Assembly: GCF_024490875.1 (NCBI RefSeq)
Contig: NZ_JACCLX010000041.1
Span: 1 to 64,000 of the forward strand
DNA from: Methanocaldococcus sp.
GTDB taxonomy: Archaea; AGJL01; Methanococci; Methanococcales; Methanocaldococcaceae
Direction of reading: 5' to 3'
DNA length: 64,000 nt
Under the pieces are notes generated by a model. The model was not told the origin of the DNA, made no database searches, and was given only the letters and a program-made list of their open reading frames with translations. Positions 9,828-19,779 of this stretch are shown in pieces. The position numbers were made by a program, and so were the translations under genes. The stretch's first letter is position 1. Every line of letters begins with the position of its first letter.

Positions 9828-10346
9828 GTGAATATTAAAGAATTTTTTCAAATAATATCACTACTATATTTATTATTTTTATTATATGGATTTTTAGTAA
9901 TATCTAATTTTAATCTTTATTTAACTTTATTTTATGGCATACCAATAGTTTTTTGGGTAATCTGGGCAAAAATAAAAAAAGAAAGTTGGGATATATACAA
10001 TAAAAACAATAGAATAGTCCCTTTAACTATTACAACTTTATATATATTCTTATTATCATTATTTTGGCACAATATTTTTAATTTTATTTTTTTGGGGAAT
10101 GTTTTATTAATTCTAATAATTACAAAATTTTGGAAGATTAGTATGCACTGTTATGGACTTTCAGCAATGAGTTATTTAATTTATAAATTTACAGGCAATG
10201 TTTTTTTATTTGTAATATATATTTTTCTTTTAATTATTACAATATATGCAAGGATTTATCTAAAAAAGCACACATATTCCCAAGTTTTAGTAGGAACATT
10301 ATTGGGTTTTCTATTTAACTATGTCTTATTAAATGTCCTAAGGTGA
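9828..10346 (+). CDS. PAP2-like membrane protein, catalytic motifs incomplete
   Basis: About 172 aa with five or six hydrophobic helices. The C-terminal run [20 protein letters not shown] matches the last PAP2 (lipid phosphatase) motif, with Arg and His kept but the usual Asp replaced by Gln; a clear PSGH motif is missing. So this is a diverged PAP2-fold protein and activity is uncertain. A longer frame opens at 9750 inside the upstream gene, but GGTGAG at 9819-9824 points to GTG at 9828. Its stop overlaps the tyrA ribosome site. Confidence 0.78.
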   Translation: MNIKEFFQIISLLYLLFLLYGFLVISNFNLYLTLFYGIPIVFWVIWAKIKKESWDIYNKNNRIVPLTITTLYIFLLSLFWHNIFNFIFLGNVLLILIITKFWKISMHCYGLSAMSYLIYKFTGNVFLFVIYIFLLIITIYARIYLKKHTYSQVLVGTLLGFLFNYVLLNVLR

Positions 10347-10351
10347 AAATT

Positions 10352-11707
10352 ATGGAAAATATAAAAGACAAAAAAGATTTAACTATTTCAATAATTGGGG
10401 GAACTGACGGTTTGGGAAAATGGTTTGCTAAATATTTAAAAAATAAGGGTTTTAACATTATAGTTACAGGAAGAGATGTAGAAAAAGGAAAAAATGTTGA
10501 AAAAGAGTTAAATGTTAAATTTACAAACAACAATGTAGAGGCGGCTAAAAAAGGGGATATTGTTATAATTGCAGTTCCAATAACTGTTACTGAAAGAGTT
10601 ATTAAAGAAGTAGCTCCTCATGTAAGAGAAGGTTGCTTATTAATGGATATAACATCTATTAAAGAAATTCCTACAAAAACTATGGAAAAATATGTTAAAG
10701 AAGGAGTTACTGTTATTCCAACACACCCTATGTTTGGTCCATCTACTCCATCTTTATTAAGGCAGGTTGTTATTCTAACACCAACTGAAAAGCATAAAAA
10801 GAGCGAATGGTTTGAAAAAGTTTATAATTTTTTAGTTAAAGAAGGGGCTAAGGTTATTGTCATTCCAGCTGAAAAACACGACAGAATTATGGGAATTGTC
10901 CAAGGTTTAACGCACTTCGCATTTATATCTTTAGGATCTACTCTAAAAGAGTTGAATGTTGATATAAAAGAATCGAGAAAATTTGCCTCTCCAATTTATG
11001 AGTTGATGATTTCAATTATTGGAAGGATTATAGGACAAAATCCTTATTTATATGCTGACATTCAAATGTTCAATCCAAGAATACAGGAAATTCACAAAGC
11101 TTTTATAAATCAATGTATGGAAATTAGTAAAATCGTTGCAAATAAAGATAGAGAAGGTTTTGTAAAAATAATGAAAGAGGCGGCTAAGCACTTCGGTAGT
11201 GAGGCAAAGAGAGGGGCTTATTACTCTGACAAGGCAGTATTTGCTTTATCATCAGAAATTGAAAAATTAAATAAGTTAATAGGAAAAGAAATTGCTGTAA
11301 AAAATCTAAATTCAAATAATATCCATTTTGGAATTTTAAAAAATATTGAAGATGATTATTTAATATTAGAAAAAAATGGAAAAGAATTGAAGTTCAATAT
11401 ATTAAGAGTTGAAGTATTTTCTGGAGAAGAATTAAAGAACTTAAAGAAAAAATTTTTTGAGAGAAAATATTCAGATATATCTGTTTTATTTAAAAAATCT
11501 GTTGATGAAAATGTTATTTTAAATTTACTTAAAAAACTTTTTGATGTTGAAATAATTGACGTTTATGAAGGAGATAAAATTGAGGAAGGATATAAAAGTA
11601 TCACATTTAGAATTTATGGATATAGTAAAAAAGCTGAGTTAAAAGATATAGAAAAAGAATTTTTAAATATCATTAAAAATATTGGTGGAAAAGAGAGATT
11701 TAAATAA
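10352..11707 (+). CDS. tyrA: Prephenate dehydrogenase with C-terminal extension
   Basis: NAD(P)-dependent prephenate dehydrogenase of tyrosine synthesis, 451 aa. The Rossmann glycine motif IIGGTDGLGKWFA lies near 12-24, THPMFGP near 115, and HDRIMGIVQGLTHF (substrate region) near 170. About 150 extra C-terminal residues beyond the catalytic part may be a regulatory domain. AGGTGA at 10341 fits the ATG at 10352 better than the in-frame GTG at 10343. It is last in a run of plus-strand genes that begins with the rhomboid gene. Confidence 0.9.
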   Translation: MENIKDKKDLTISIIGGTDGLGKWFAKYLKNKGFNIIVTGRDVEKGKNVEKELNVKFTNNNVEAAKKGDIVIIAVPITVTERVIKEVAPHVREGCLLMDITSIKEIPTKTMEKYVKEGVTVIPTHPMFGPSTPSLLRQVVILTPTEKHKKSEWFEKVYNFLVKEGAKVIVIPAEKHDRIMGIVQGLTHFAFISLGSTLKELNVDIKESRKFASPIYELMISIIGRIIGQNPYLYADIQMFNPRIQEIHKAFINQCMEISKIVANKDREGFVKIMKEAAKHFGSEAKRGAYYSDKAVFALSSEIEKLNKLIGKEIAVKNLNSNNIHFGILKNIEDDYLILEKNGKELKFNILRVEVFSGEELKNLKKKFFERKYSDISVLFKKSVDENVILNLLKKLFDVEIIDVYEGDKIEEGYKSITFRIYGYSKKAELKDIEKEFLNIIKNIGGKERFK

Positions 11708-11708
11708 T

Positions 11709-12752
11709 CTATGGCTTCATATAAAATAGGTGACTCTTACAGTTGCAGTCAGAACATCCAAATCTTTCTATATAGTCGAATTCCTTTATAAACTCATTTG
11801 CCACTTCGCACTCAACTCTTTTGTTTGTTATAAAGATTTCCTCAACTTTACCGTATTTTAATAAATAATCTATGTGCCAGTGCATTTTTTTGTCATCTTT
11901 TAAATGTCTCTCTATTCTGTTTTTTAAGTTTATTGAATTTCCATAGGCAGAGCCAACATAAAAATAAATTCCTTTTTTAAAGAACTCCTCTTTCTTACCA
12001 AACTTTATTTTTTTACCTTCTTTTAGTTTAATCTTTAAAATATAAGTCCCTTTTTCATTAGGAATTTTATTTTTAGATACCTTTTTAAAATCAAATTTTT
12101 TTAAAATATTTTCAAAAACCTTAATTTTTTTGTAATAAGGGCATTTTAATCTAATCTCTTCAAAACATTTATCACATTTTGGTTTTGGAGAACATATTTC
12201 TCTACCAAAAACTACTAACAAGTTGTTAATTATTTTCCAATATTTTTTAGGAAGTTTTTTCCTTAATTCAAACTCAGTTTCTTCAGGAGTTTCAGTATCA
12301 ACAATTCCCCATCTATTACAAATTCTATGGACATGAGTATCAACGCAAATTCCATCCTTATCAAATGCCAAAGTTATGACTAAATTGGCTGTTTTTCTAC
12401 CAACTCCCGGTAATTTTAATAGATCTTCCAATGAGTCTGGAACTTTTCCATTATAATTTTCTTTTAAAATTATTGCCAATTTTTTTAAATTTTTTGCCTT
12501 ATTTTTATAAAAACCCGCTGGATATATTAATTTAGATAGTTCTTCTTCATCAATCTTTAATAAATCATCGACATTCTTAACAACATTAAATAATCTTTTT
12601 GAAACTTCTTCAGTTACTTCATCCTTCGTTCTGGCACTTATTATTGTTGAGATTAAAACTTTAAAAGGATCCCTATCCTTAGATATTTCAGTTACTACTG
12701 CATTTTTGTTTATTTTTTTAGAGAGTATTTCAATTAATTCTATTGAATCCAT
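11709..12752 (-). CDS. nth: Endonuclease III fused to a DUF123 domain
   Basis: Base-excision DNA glycosylase/AP lyase. Residues 1 to about 210 are the HhH-GPD enzyme: LPGVGRKTA with catalytic Lys near 120, VDTHVHR with Asp near 138, and an iron-sulfur cysteine set spaced C-x5-C-x2-C-x7-C, slightly different from the usual C-x6-C-x2-C-x5-C. Residues from about 230 form a DUF123 (GIY-YIG-like) domain with [11 protein letters not shown] and CSDCNC near the end. The fused form is known in methanogens. An in-frame GTG nine bases upstream is less likely than the ATG at 12752. Its stop lies next to that of the convergent tyrA. Confidence 0.93.
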   Translation of the reverse strand: MDSIELIEILSKKINKNAVVTEISKDRDPFKVLISTIISARTKDEVTEEVSKRLFNVVKNVDDLLKIDEEELSKLIYPAGFYKNKAKNLKKLAIILKENYNGKVPDSLEDLLKLPGVGRKTANLVITLAFDKDGICVDTHVHRICNRWGIVDTETPEETEFELRKKLPKKYWKIINNLLVVFGREICSPKPKCDKCFEEIRLKCPYYKKIKVFENILKKFDFKKVSKNKIPNEKGTYILKIKLKEGKKIKFGKKEEFFKKGIYFYVGSAYGNSINLKNRIERHLKDDKKMHWHIDYLLKYGKVEEIFITNKRVECEVANEFIKEFDYIERFGCSDCNCKSHLFYMKP

Positions 12753-12793
12753 AGTAATCACAAAAAGTTAAGGTTTATTTTAATTTTAATAAA

Positions 12794-13843
12794 TTATAAA
12801 ACTCTCTTTATAGCATTCCAAACTAAAAAACTCTGTGGCTTTAAAGTTCCTTCAATTGGATTTAAGAATAAAATATTCTTTTTAATTAAAAACTCTCTAA
12901 TTTTTTTAGGTATTTTAATATCTTCGATTATGTAATTTTCTTTAAATAAACTTAGATAATTAACAACTTCTTTATAAAATTCTTCATTATCCTCTTTTAC
13001 ATCTTCTAAAAAGTATTTTAACTTTGAAATTTCTATTTTTAACATTTCATTTAGTATATTATCTAATTCTCCATATCTCATCTCATCAATTACACTATAA
13101 ATATCAGAAGGTTTTCCACCAACATAAGAATAAATTAGTTCTTTTTCTTCATTTGATAGATTCTTATTTAATATTTCCTTAGCTAAGAAGTCCATAAATT
13201 TTAGAGCATTTTCCTTATTAAAATCATCTACTAATACATACTTAGCCCTACCGTCAAGCATAGCCTCATTATAAACTTTCTCAATAAACAAACTATCGGA
13301 ACTTAAACAGAAAACATGGCAAAGATGTAATTCTTTAGTTAAATTAATAAAGTAATTAAATAATTCATAAATTAAAAATCCATTAATTTTCATATCGTCA
13401 ATTTTTTGTAGTTCATCAATAATTAAAATTGGCTGTTTCCCCTGATTTTTTAACTCTAACAAAATATTAGTAATATATTTAAAAACATTTTTAGGGCTTT
13501 TTTTATCTAATAACTCATCTAATGTATTTTTAGGTATTGGAATTCCACTTACTACTGGAATGTCTTTAATTAGCCCCTTAATAATATCTAATGGTTTTTT
13601 ATCTTCACTATATTCTTCAAACAAAACCTCTATAAAGTCCTCATATTTAGAGATAAAAATCCCTCTAAGGTTTATATAAAAGACAACATACTTATTTCTA
13701 TTCAATCTATTGTTAATTACCTCATTAATTAAGGCAGTTTTACCACTATTTATAGGACCATATACAAAGTAAATAAAATTAGGTTCTCCCGCTATAATGG
13801 ATATGATTTTATTAATCTCCTTTTCTCTATCGAAGAATTTCAT
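12794..13843 (-). CDS. Archaeal STAND-type ATPase
   Basis: A 349-aa P-loop ATPase of the archaeal ATPase family (PF01637-like). It has Walker [13 protein letters not shown] near residues 29-40, Walker [11 protein letters not shown] near 145, and a C-terminal half that looks like a winged-helix region. Members of this family are abundant in Methanocaldococcus and mostly uncharacterised. It is a single gene with GGTAGAT before the ATG. Function is unknown. Confidence 0.8.
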   Translation of the reverse strand: MKFFDREKEINKIISIIAGEPNFIYFVYGPINSGKTALINEVINNRLNRNKYVVFYINLRGIFISKYEDFIEVLFEEYSEDKKPLDIIKGLIKDIPVVSGIPIPKNTLDELLDKKSPKNVFKYITNILLELKNQGKQPILIIDELQKIDDMKINGFLIYELFNYFINLTKELHLCHVFCLSSDSLFIEKVYNEAMLDGRAKYVLVDDFNKENALKFMDFLAKEILNKNLSNEEKELIYSYVGGKPSDIYSVIDEMRYGELDNILNEMLKIEISKLKYFLEDVKEDNEEFYKEVVNYLSLFKENYIIEDIKIPKKIREFLIKKNILFLNPIEGTLKPQSFLVWNAIKRVL

Positions 13844-13953
13844 AATTATCTACCTGGACTAATATTTTACAATATTAGCATAGTATAAGTTTTATTTTTG
13901 AAAAAATAGCTTAAAAAAATTAATAAAATAAAAAAATTAGATGTTGTTTATAT

Positions 13954-14337
13954 TTACTCTTCCTTCTTTTTAGTAGCAATCATAACCAACATTCCAATTA
14001 AATCTCCTTTCTTCACTTCTCCATCTATTCCACTAACAAAGGTAGCCATATCTAACTCTCTTTCACATTCAATAGGCATTGGTATCTCTTCCCCTACTGC
14101 AAGAACATGTCCTACTCTATGCCTTGCATAAGGACAAATTAAAAGAAGAGACATTGGTGGCACTTTAATTTTTTTAATTCTTATTGGTTTTACATCTCCT
14201 TGCTTAAACTTTTTATCTTCATCTGCAACTATTGGCCCAATTTTTGCTTCATTTTTAATTATTAAATCATATTTTAATTCTTCTTCTCTAATTTCCTTCT
14301 CTATTTCAGTTATCCTTCCAAGTATTCTAAATACCAT
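13954..14337 (-). CDS. DUF22-type conserved protein
   Basis: A 127-aa soluble protein with FRILGRITEIEKE at the start and PYARHRVGHVLAVGEEIPMPIE in the middle, resembling the methanogen DUF22 family as I remember it. No catalytic motif is recognised. The in-frame codon at 14349 lies before the GGTGGTG ribosome site, so the ATG at 14337 is used. It is about 54 bp downstream of atpD on the same strand and may be read with it. Confidence 0.7.
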   Translation of the reverse strand: MVFRILGRITEIEKEIREEELKYDLIIKNEAKIGPIVADEDKKFKQGDVKPIRIKKIKVPPMSLLLICPYARHRVGHVLAVGEEIPMPIECERELDMATFVSGIDGEVKKGDLIGMLVMIATKKKEE

Positions 14338-14390
14338 AAACACCACCAAAAATAAGAAAATTATTATTAATTATTTAGTTTTTAATTCAT

Positions 14391-15041
14391 TTATACTGCC
14401 TCTCCTTCTGCTTCTCTTTTCTCAATTCTCGATTTAATTAATTTCAATCTGAAGAAGTTCTCTCTTTCTATTTCATCCAATCTCATAGATATATATTTCT
14501 TCAATTCTTTTAATCTTGGAATTATAACATACTCCAAAGCATTAACTCTTCTCTTTGTTGTAATAATTTCTTCTGCTAACAACTTAATTGATGTTTCTAT
14601 TTCTGCTAATTCAGTAATTAATTCCAAAGATTCTTCAAATTTCTTTGCCGCTTCATCCAATTTTGAGCTAACGCCATAAGGTGAATATCCCCTTTCTCCA
14701 ACTTTTCTTCTAACATTGTATATTTCAAAAGTAGGAACAGTAACTCCCATTATATTCTTTGTATCCATATCAACCTCTAATTTATCATTCTTTGCGGCAA
14801 ATGATGCCTCTTTAACTGCCAATGTTCCCATAACTGTTTGAGCCATTATTAAATCTTTATAAGCCTCTGCCAATTTTTCTTCAACTTTATTTCTTAAATC
14901 TGATGCTTGCTCAATTATTTGAAAAAACTCCATAATTAAAGCGTCTCTTTTCTGTTTTAATAGCTTATGTCCTTTCTCTGCTAATTTTATTTTATTTTTT
15001 AATTTTAATAGTTCCATTCTTGTGGGATTAACTTTCTGCAT
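14391..15041 (-). CDS. atpD: A-type ATP synthase subunit D (central stalk)
   Basis: A 216-aa coiled-coil subunit of the A1 rotor shaft, working with the subunits encoded at 35584-44125. It begins [31 protein letters not shown], typical of D/V-type D, and ends in [20 protein letters not shown]. It lies more than 20 kb from, and on the opposite strand to, the main atp operon, where many archaea keep D at the operon's end. AGAGGGAT precedes the ATG. Confidence 0.95.
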   Translation of the reverse strand: MQKVNPTRMELLKLKNKIKLAEKGHKLLKQKRDALIMEFFQIIEQASDLRNKVEEKLAEAYKDLIMAQTVMGTLAVKEASFAAKNDKLEVDMDTKNIMGVTVPTFEIYNVRRKVGERGYSPYGVSSKLDEAAKKFEESLELITELAEIETSIKLLAEEIITTKRRVNALEYVIIPRLKELKKYISMRLDEIERENFFRLKLIKSRIEKREAEGEAV

Positions 15042-15109
15042 ATTTAATCCCTCTTTAAGATTTTAACAATCTTAATAAAATGTAGTAAAATAAAAATTTA
15101 ATGGTTTGA

Positions 15110-15583
15110 TTATTTAAACATTTCTCTAACTTTTTCATCTGATTTATAAACTTTTTTCTTCATATTTTCTCTATACTCTTTTAATTTTTTCGCAATATTT
15201 TCATCTTTTAAAGATAAAATTTCTAAGGCTAAAATAGCTGCATTTTCTCCTCTATCAATTCCTACACTTGCAACAGGAATTCCAGGAGGCATTTGAACTG
15301 AACTTAATAAAGCATCTAAACCATTTAATTTAGCATCTACTGGAACGGCAATAACTGGTTTTGTTGTTAAACTTGCTATAACTCCTGGTAAGTGGGCGGC
15401 TAATCCAGCTATTGCTATGAAAACATCTGCCTTTGAATTTTTCACAATTTCTTCAACTAACTCAGGAGTTCTATGAGCAGATGCCACCCTAACCTCAAAC
15501 TCTACATTAAATTCTTTTAAAACATTTACAGCCTTTTCAGCAATTTTTAAGTCACTTTCACTACCCATTATTATACATATCAT
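15110..15583 (-). CDS. purE: N5-carboxyaminoimidazole ribonucleotide mutase
   Basis: Class I PurE of purine synthesis, 157 aa. It has the substrate motifs IIMGSESDL at the start, VASAHRTPE near 36, and [22 protein letters not shown] near 70. No PurK gene is nearby. The in-frame TTG at 15595 overlaps GGTGGTAA, so the ATG at 15583 is chosen. The gene is single and divergent from fumB. Confidence 0.95.
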   Translation of the reverse strand: MICIIMGSESDLKIAEKAVNVLKEFNVEFEVRVASAHRTPELVEEIVKNSKADVFIAIAGLAAHLPGVIASLTTKPVIAVPVDAKLNGLDALLSSVQMPPGIPVASVGIDRGENAAILALEILSLKDENIAKKLKEYRENMKKKVYKSDEKVREMFK

Positions 15584-15693
15584 ATTTACCACCAAAAAGA
15601 TCTTTGATTTTAGTTTTTACAATAAATTAATTATAAATAAATTATGGTAAAAATTAATTATAAAATTAAAAACAATTATGTGAGGTGAAAATT

Positions 15694-16293
15694 TTGGAAT
15701 ATATATTTAATGGGTTATCAAAAAAGGATGTTAAAAAGTTAAAAGTAGGAGATATAGTATATTTGAATGGAAAAATATATACTGCAAGAGATGAGGCACA
15801 TCTAAAAATTATTAAAATGATAAAAAATAATGAAAAACTTCCTTTTGATTTAAATGAGGCAATAATATATCACGCTGGTCCAATAATGAAAAAAATAAAT
15901 GATTCTTGGAAGTGTATCTCTATAGGGCCTACTACATCTGCAAGAATGAATAACTTAGAGGGAGAATTTATAAGATTAACCAATATCTCTGCTATTATAG
16001 GGAAAGGTGGAATGAAAAAAGAGTTATTAAGAGATTTTAAGAAATTTGGAACAGTATATTTAGCCGCTCCGGGAGGATGTGCCGCTCTGTTGGCTAATTC
16101 AGTTAAAAAAGTTAATAATGTATATTTCTTAGAAGAGTTAGGAATGCCAGAAGCTGTTTGGGAGTTAGAAGTTAATAACTTTGGTCCGTTAATTGTGGCA
16201 ATGGATTCCTATGGAAACAGTTTATATGAAGTCGTAAATGAAAATGTTTATAAAAATCTTAAAGAAATATTACCAGGTTATAAAAATTTATAA
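15694..16293 (+). CDS. fumB: Fumarate hydratase class I, beta subunit
   Basis: About 199 aa, the C-terminal half of the two-part Fe-S fumarase, of the incomplete citrate cycle. Typical motifs are YHAGPIM, IGPTTSARMN, IGKGGM and APGGCAALLA. The alpha subunit, which carries the cluster cysteines, is not in the window. GAGGTGA at 15682-15688 gives the TTG at 15694 normal spacing; the in-frame GTG at 15685 is inside the ribosome site. Confidence 0.93.
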   Translation: MEYIFNGLSKKDVKKLKVGDIVYLNGKIYTARDEAHLKIIKMIKNNEKLPFDLNEAIIYHAGPIMKKINDSWKCISIGPTTSARMNNLEGEFIRLTNISAIIGKGGMKKELLRDFKKFGTVYLAAPGGCAALLANSVKKVNNVYFLEELGMPEAVWELEVNNFGPLIVAMDSYGNSLYEVVNENVYKNLKEILPGYKNL

Positions 16294-16301
16294 AAATAAA
16301 A

Positions 16302-16601
16302 TTATAACAACTCTTCTAATTTTTTAATAACTTCATCTTTTTTAATGTCTCTAATTAATATAGTTTTTTGAGGATTTAACTTGCCAGAGACAATTTCAAC
16401 ATCTTTTTTAAAGATATCTTTAAAGAATTTGATTATCTCCTTATTTGCTTTTCCCTCAATTGCAGGAGCTTTTATTTTTACATTTAACCTTTTTCTCCAT
16501 TCATTTATTCCAGTAATTTCATTTTTTTTAGATCCTGCTTGAACATCTATGTCAATTAAGATTCCTTCTTTACTTTCTTTAATAATCTTCTTCATCTCCA
16601 T
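16302..16601 (-). CDS. DUF167 (YggU-like) protein
   Basis: A 99-aa protein with the DUF167 core: DIDVQAGSKKNEI, RLNVKIKAPAIEGKANKEIIKFF and IVSGKLNPQKTILI. The fold is known from structural genomics but the function is not. Its start lies 23 bases inside the 3' end of the tetraether synthase gene, in another frame, so the two are likely translationally coupled. A second ATG two codons later (16595) is also possible. Confidence 0.9.
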   Translation of the reverse strand: MEMKKIIKESKEGILIDIDVQAGSKKNEITGINEWRKRLNVKIKAPAIEGKANKEIIKFFKDIFKKDVEIVSGKLNPQKTILIRDIKKDEVIKKLEELL

Positions 16602-18099
16602 AATTTCCCATTTTATGCATTTTCTTCCATTCTTTTAAAGGAATTGAAAATTTATCTTCAATTTTTGGTCTATATATTGTATTATAGGAACAGAATGGAA
16701 TTATTCTATTGTCTGGCGTTGCATAATGGATACAACATCTATTAACTCTCCTTATATCGAAGTTATATGGATCCATAAAGTGCATACAACTTATCATTAG
16801 CATATGATAATGTAATTTAGCCAATGCGTTATAATCACTTTTTAAAACACCTATAATTAACTCAATTATTGTTTTTATATTTATTGACTTTGGTGCCTTA
16901 CTCAAATCAATTAAAGATGGTAATTTTAAAGCAATTTCTCCTAAAACTTTGGCGTTATGTATTTTTGAATCAGTAATTTCATCAATCTTTTCCTTAACTA
17001 ATTCTAAGAATCCTTCAACATCTATAAATCTTGGTAATGGAATTAATTTTCCATCTTCATCAACAAAAACATAGGTTGATGTTCCACAGTGTTGATGAGC
17101 ACTTAATACTGGCTTTTTATCGTTGGTTAGTTTTTCAACTAACACAGAAATTGGAGCAACAGATGGAACTGGATAAAAATCATCTACACAAATTTCTCCA
17201 TCAGTTTGTTCTTCAACTAACTTTATAAAGTCAGGAATTGTAATTCTTCCCTCTAACCTCGTCTTTTCATCAACTCTTCCAGTAAATGAAACTGGTTGGA
17301 AATTAACTCCTCTAACTATATCAACATTTTTAGCAGCATATTTTATAATTCCTCCAACCTCATTATTATTAACTCCTCTAACTAATGTAGGAACCAAAAC
17401 AACACTATCAAAACCTACTTTTCTACAATTCTCAATAACTTTTTGTTTTAAAGGTAGTAAGTTTCTACCTCTTGCAACTAAGTAAGGTTTTTCAGAAATT
17501 CCATCAAACTGTAAATAAATGGTGGATAAACCAGATTCTTTTAATTTTTTAAGGTAATTTATATTTTTCAATTTTATTCCATTCGTTGCCAATTGAATAT
17601 GTAAGAATCCTAATTCTCTTGCTGTTTTTATTAAATCTGGTAAATCATGTCTAACAGTTGGCTCTCCCCCTGCAAATTGAATTGCCGGTGTTGGTGGAAT
17701 TTCATTTCTTAAATTTATCATCATTCTCTTTATATCTTCAAATGATGGCTCATAAACCTTTCCTGATTTATTGGCGTTGGCAAAACATATTGGACAGTTT
17801 AGATTACATCTATTAGTTACATCTATATTAGCCAATATAGTCGTTGATTTGTGATTTGGACATAATCCACAATCAAATGGACAGCCATTTTTTATTTCTG
17901 TATTGGTCACTATAACTTTGTTTATAAATTCGTATTTTTCAAATTTTTTATATAATTCAGCATCTCCCCAATAGACATCTTTAAATTCACCATGCTCTGG
18001 ACATGTTTTCTTTATAATAATTTTTCCATCTTCTTCAATAATTATTGCTGGAATCCTTTTTAAACATACAGGACAAAGTGACAATGTTTTTTTCTCCAT
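16579..18099 (-). CDS. tes: Radical SAM tetraether lipid synthase (Tes-type)
   Basis: A 506-aa radical SAM enzyme. An N-terminal zinc-ribbon-like part (LCPVCLKR then TCPEHG) is followed by CPFDCGLCPNH and the SAM cluster motif CNLNCPIC near residue 80. Extra cysteines near the C terminus (CMHF, CCIHYAT, FCSY) fit additional Fe-S clusters. It matches M. jannaschii MJ0619, reported to join two archaeol tails into the tetraether lipid GDGT; the same protein was earlier linked to methylation of the methanopterin pterin. The mptN gene lies upstream on the other strand. The ATG at 18099, after GGTGAATG, is preferred to the one at 18111. Confidence 0.9.
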   Translation of the reverse strand: MEKKTLSLCPVCLKRIPAIIIEEDGKIIIKKTCPEHGEFKDVYWGDAELYKKFEKYEFINKVIVTNTEIKNGCPFDCGLCPNHKSTTILANIDVTNRCNLNCPICFANANKSGKVYEPSFEDIKRMMINLRNEIPPTPAIQFAGGEPTVRHDLPDLIKTARELGFLHIQLATNGIKLKNINYLKKLKESGLSTIYLQFDGISEKPYLVARGRNLLPLKQKVIENCRKVGFDSVVLVPTLVRGVNNNEVGGIIKYAAKNVDIVRGVNFQPVSFTGRVDEKTRLEGRITIPDFIKLVEEQTDGEICVDDFYPVPSVAPISVLVEKLTNDKKPVLSAHQHCGTSTYVFVDEDGKLIPLPRFIDVEGFLELVKEKIDEITDSKIHNAKVLGEIALKLPSLIDLSKAPKSINIKTIIELIIGVLKSDYNALAKLHYHMLMISCMHFMDPYNFDIRRVNRCCIHYATPDNRIIPFCSYNTIYRPKIEDKFSIPLKEWKKMHKMGNYGDEEDY

Positions 18100-18231
18100 C
18101 TCATTCACCATAACTATAAATTGAATCTTATTATTTCATTATTCTAATGTTTAATAAAAACTTTAATTATAACTAATACTTAAACTTATGTTATTGTTTA
18201 TTTTTATACTGTTAATCTTAGGAGGGATAAT

Positions 18232-19113
18232 GTGAAACTTGGTATTATTAGTTTAGATAGAGATAATATTGTTAATGATTTAATAAAATCTTGTAATAAG
18301 TTTGAAGTAGATTATAGAGTTATAAATCCCAAAAATATAGTGGCAGGGTTTAACCTAAATTTTAATTTAAAGTATTATAGAACATTGTTAAATACTTTTG
18401 ATGTTTTCTTTGTTAGAAATCTTGGTTGGGACAGTTTTTTTAGATTTGATGTTTTAAAATATTTAAATAAATATGTTCCTGTTATTAATCCTCCTAATAG
18501 TATAGATATTGCCTCAAATAAATTTTTAACATCAATGTATTTAGAGTTAAAAAATCTTCCTCAACCAAAAACTGTTGTTACAGAGAATATTACTGAGGCG
18601 TTACATTGGATAGAAACCTTTAAGGATGTAGTTATAAAGCCAATATTTGGATGTGGAGGAGAGGGAATTATTAGAATTAAAAAAGATATGCCTATAATAA
18701 CTAAAATACAGATGTTAAATGAATTTCAGAAAAAATACAAAACATTCTATATTCAAGAATTTATAGAGCCTGTTGGAAAATATTATAGAGATATAAGAGT
18801 TTTTGTTATAGATGATGAAGTTGTAAGTGCTATGTATAGAATTGGTGGAGAAAATTGGAAAAATAATGTTTCGCAAGGGGCTAAGATAGAAAAATGTAAA
18901 ATAACTGAAGAAATTGAAGATTTAGCATTAAAAGCAAAAGATGCTATAGGTTTATTTTATGCAGGAGTTGATTTAATAGAGTCAGAAGAAGGTTTAAAAA
19001 TATTGGAGGTTAATTCTACACCATCTTGGAGAGGTTTATCTATTGTTTCAGATATTAATATATCTGATAAACTTTTAGAAAAAATAATTCAGTATATAAA
19101 AAATAAGGAATAA
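18232..19113 (+). CDS. mptN: Tetrahydromethanopterin:alpha-L-glutamate ligase
   Basis: A 293-aa ATP-grasp ligase that adds glutamate to tetrahydromethanopterin to make tetrahydrosarcinapterin. Visible are the ATP-binding lysine region VVIKPIFGCGGEGIIRI near 130, QEFIEPVGKYYRDIRVFV near 175, and the metal-binding end GVDLIESEEGLKILEVNSTP near 245. It corresponds to MJ0620 rather than to the coenzyme F420 ligase CofF by neighbourhood; sequence alone does not fully separate the two. GGAGGG precedes the GTG start. Confidence 0.88.
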   Translation: MKLGIISLDRDNIVNDLIKSCNKFEVDYRVINPKNIVAGFNLNFNLKYYRTLLNTFDVFFVRNLGWDSFFRFDVLKYLNKYVPVINPPNSIDIASNKFLTSMYLELKNLPQPKTVVTENITEALHWIETFKDVVIKPIFGCGGEGIIRIKKDMPIITKIQMLNEFQKKYKTFYIQEFIEPVGKYYRDIRVFVIDDEVVSAMYRIGGENWKNNVSQGAKIEKCKITEEIEDLALKAKDAIGLFYAGVDLIESEEGLKILEVNSTPSWRGLSIVSDINISDKLLEKIIQYIKNKE

Positions 19114-19123
19114 TTAAAAATAT

Positions 19124-19642
19124 TTATTCATTTATTTTTTTTACAATAATTTCCAATGCATTCATAAATGCATCTTTTTCTGGGATTATAACTGCAACAG
19201 GGATATTAACAATTTTTTCAATTGTAGCACTAACGATAGGGGCACATACTATCCCTTTAACTCCTTCTCTCTCTGCCCTAACTGCGGCAACGATGCACTC
19301 TTCTAAAGAACCTGCTGGATACTCTTTTAATAAATAGCTTTTTCCATTAATTTCAATTTTTCTTGTAGTAATTCTATTTAATGCAGGTCTCGCTGCAATG
19401 ATTGCTATAATATTAGTATCTTCCTCTTTCTCAAAGGATCTTATAGTTTTTAAAATTTTTACAAGGGTTGAAACTCTAAAATCTTTTCCCTGAACTATTT
19501 TATATAATGTGCTGTATGGTATTCCAGAAATCTCAGAAAACTCCTTCAAAGTTAGACCCATTTCAAGTAAAATCCTTTTAAACTCTTCTACAAATTTTTC
19601 AGGAGATTCTATCTTTAATAACAATCTCTCACAAGCCTTCAT
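19124..19642 (-). CDS. HTH transcriptional regulator with C-terminal ligand-binding-like domain
   Basis: A 172-aa protein. Residues about 18-70 form an XRE/lambda-type helix-turn-helix (MGLTLKEFSEISGIPYSTLYKIVQGK). The rest (NIIAIIAARPALNRIT, ECIVAAVRAEREGVKGIVCAP) looks like an alpha/beta sensing domain shared by methanogen regulators. The ligand and targets are unknown. It lies between mptN (convergent) and ftsZ (same strand, about 138 bp apart), so it may act on itself or neighbours. Confidence 0.82.
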   Translation of the reverse strand: MKACERLLLKIESPEKFVEEFKRILLEMGLTLKEFSEISGIPYSTLYKIVQGKDFRVSTLVKILKTIRSFEKEEDTNIIAIIAARPALNRITTRKIEINGKSYLLKEYPAGSLEECIVAAVRAEREGVKGIVCAPIVSATIEKIVNIPVAVIIPEKDAFMNALEIIVKKINE

Positions 19643-19779
19643 ATAAATCCCTATCTTAAAATCTTAAAAAATTATCGAAACAACATTATAATCTAAAAAA
19701 TACAAAAATTATAAACAAAATCTGTAAATAAAAATTTTATAAAAAATAGTTAAAAAATTAAATAATAGTCTGTAAATTA

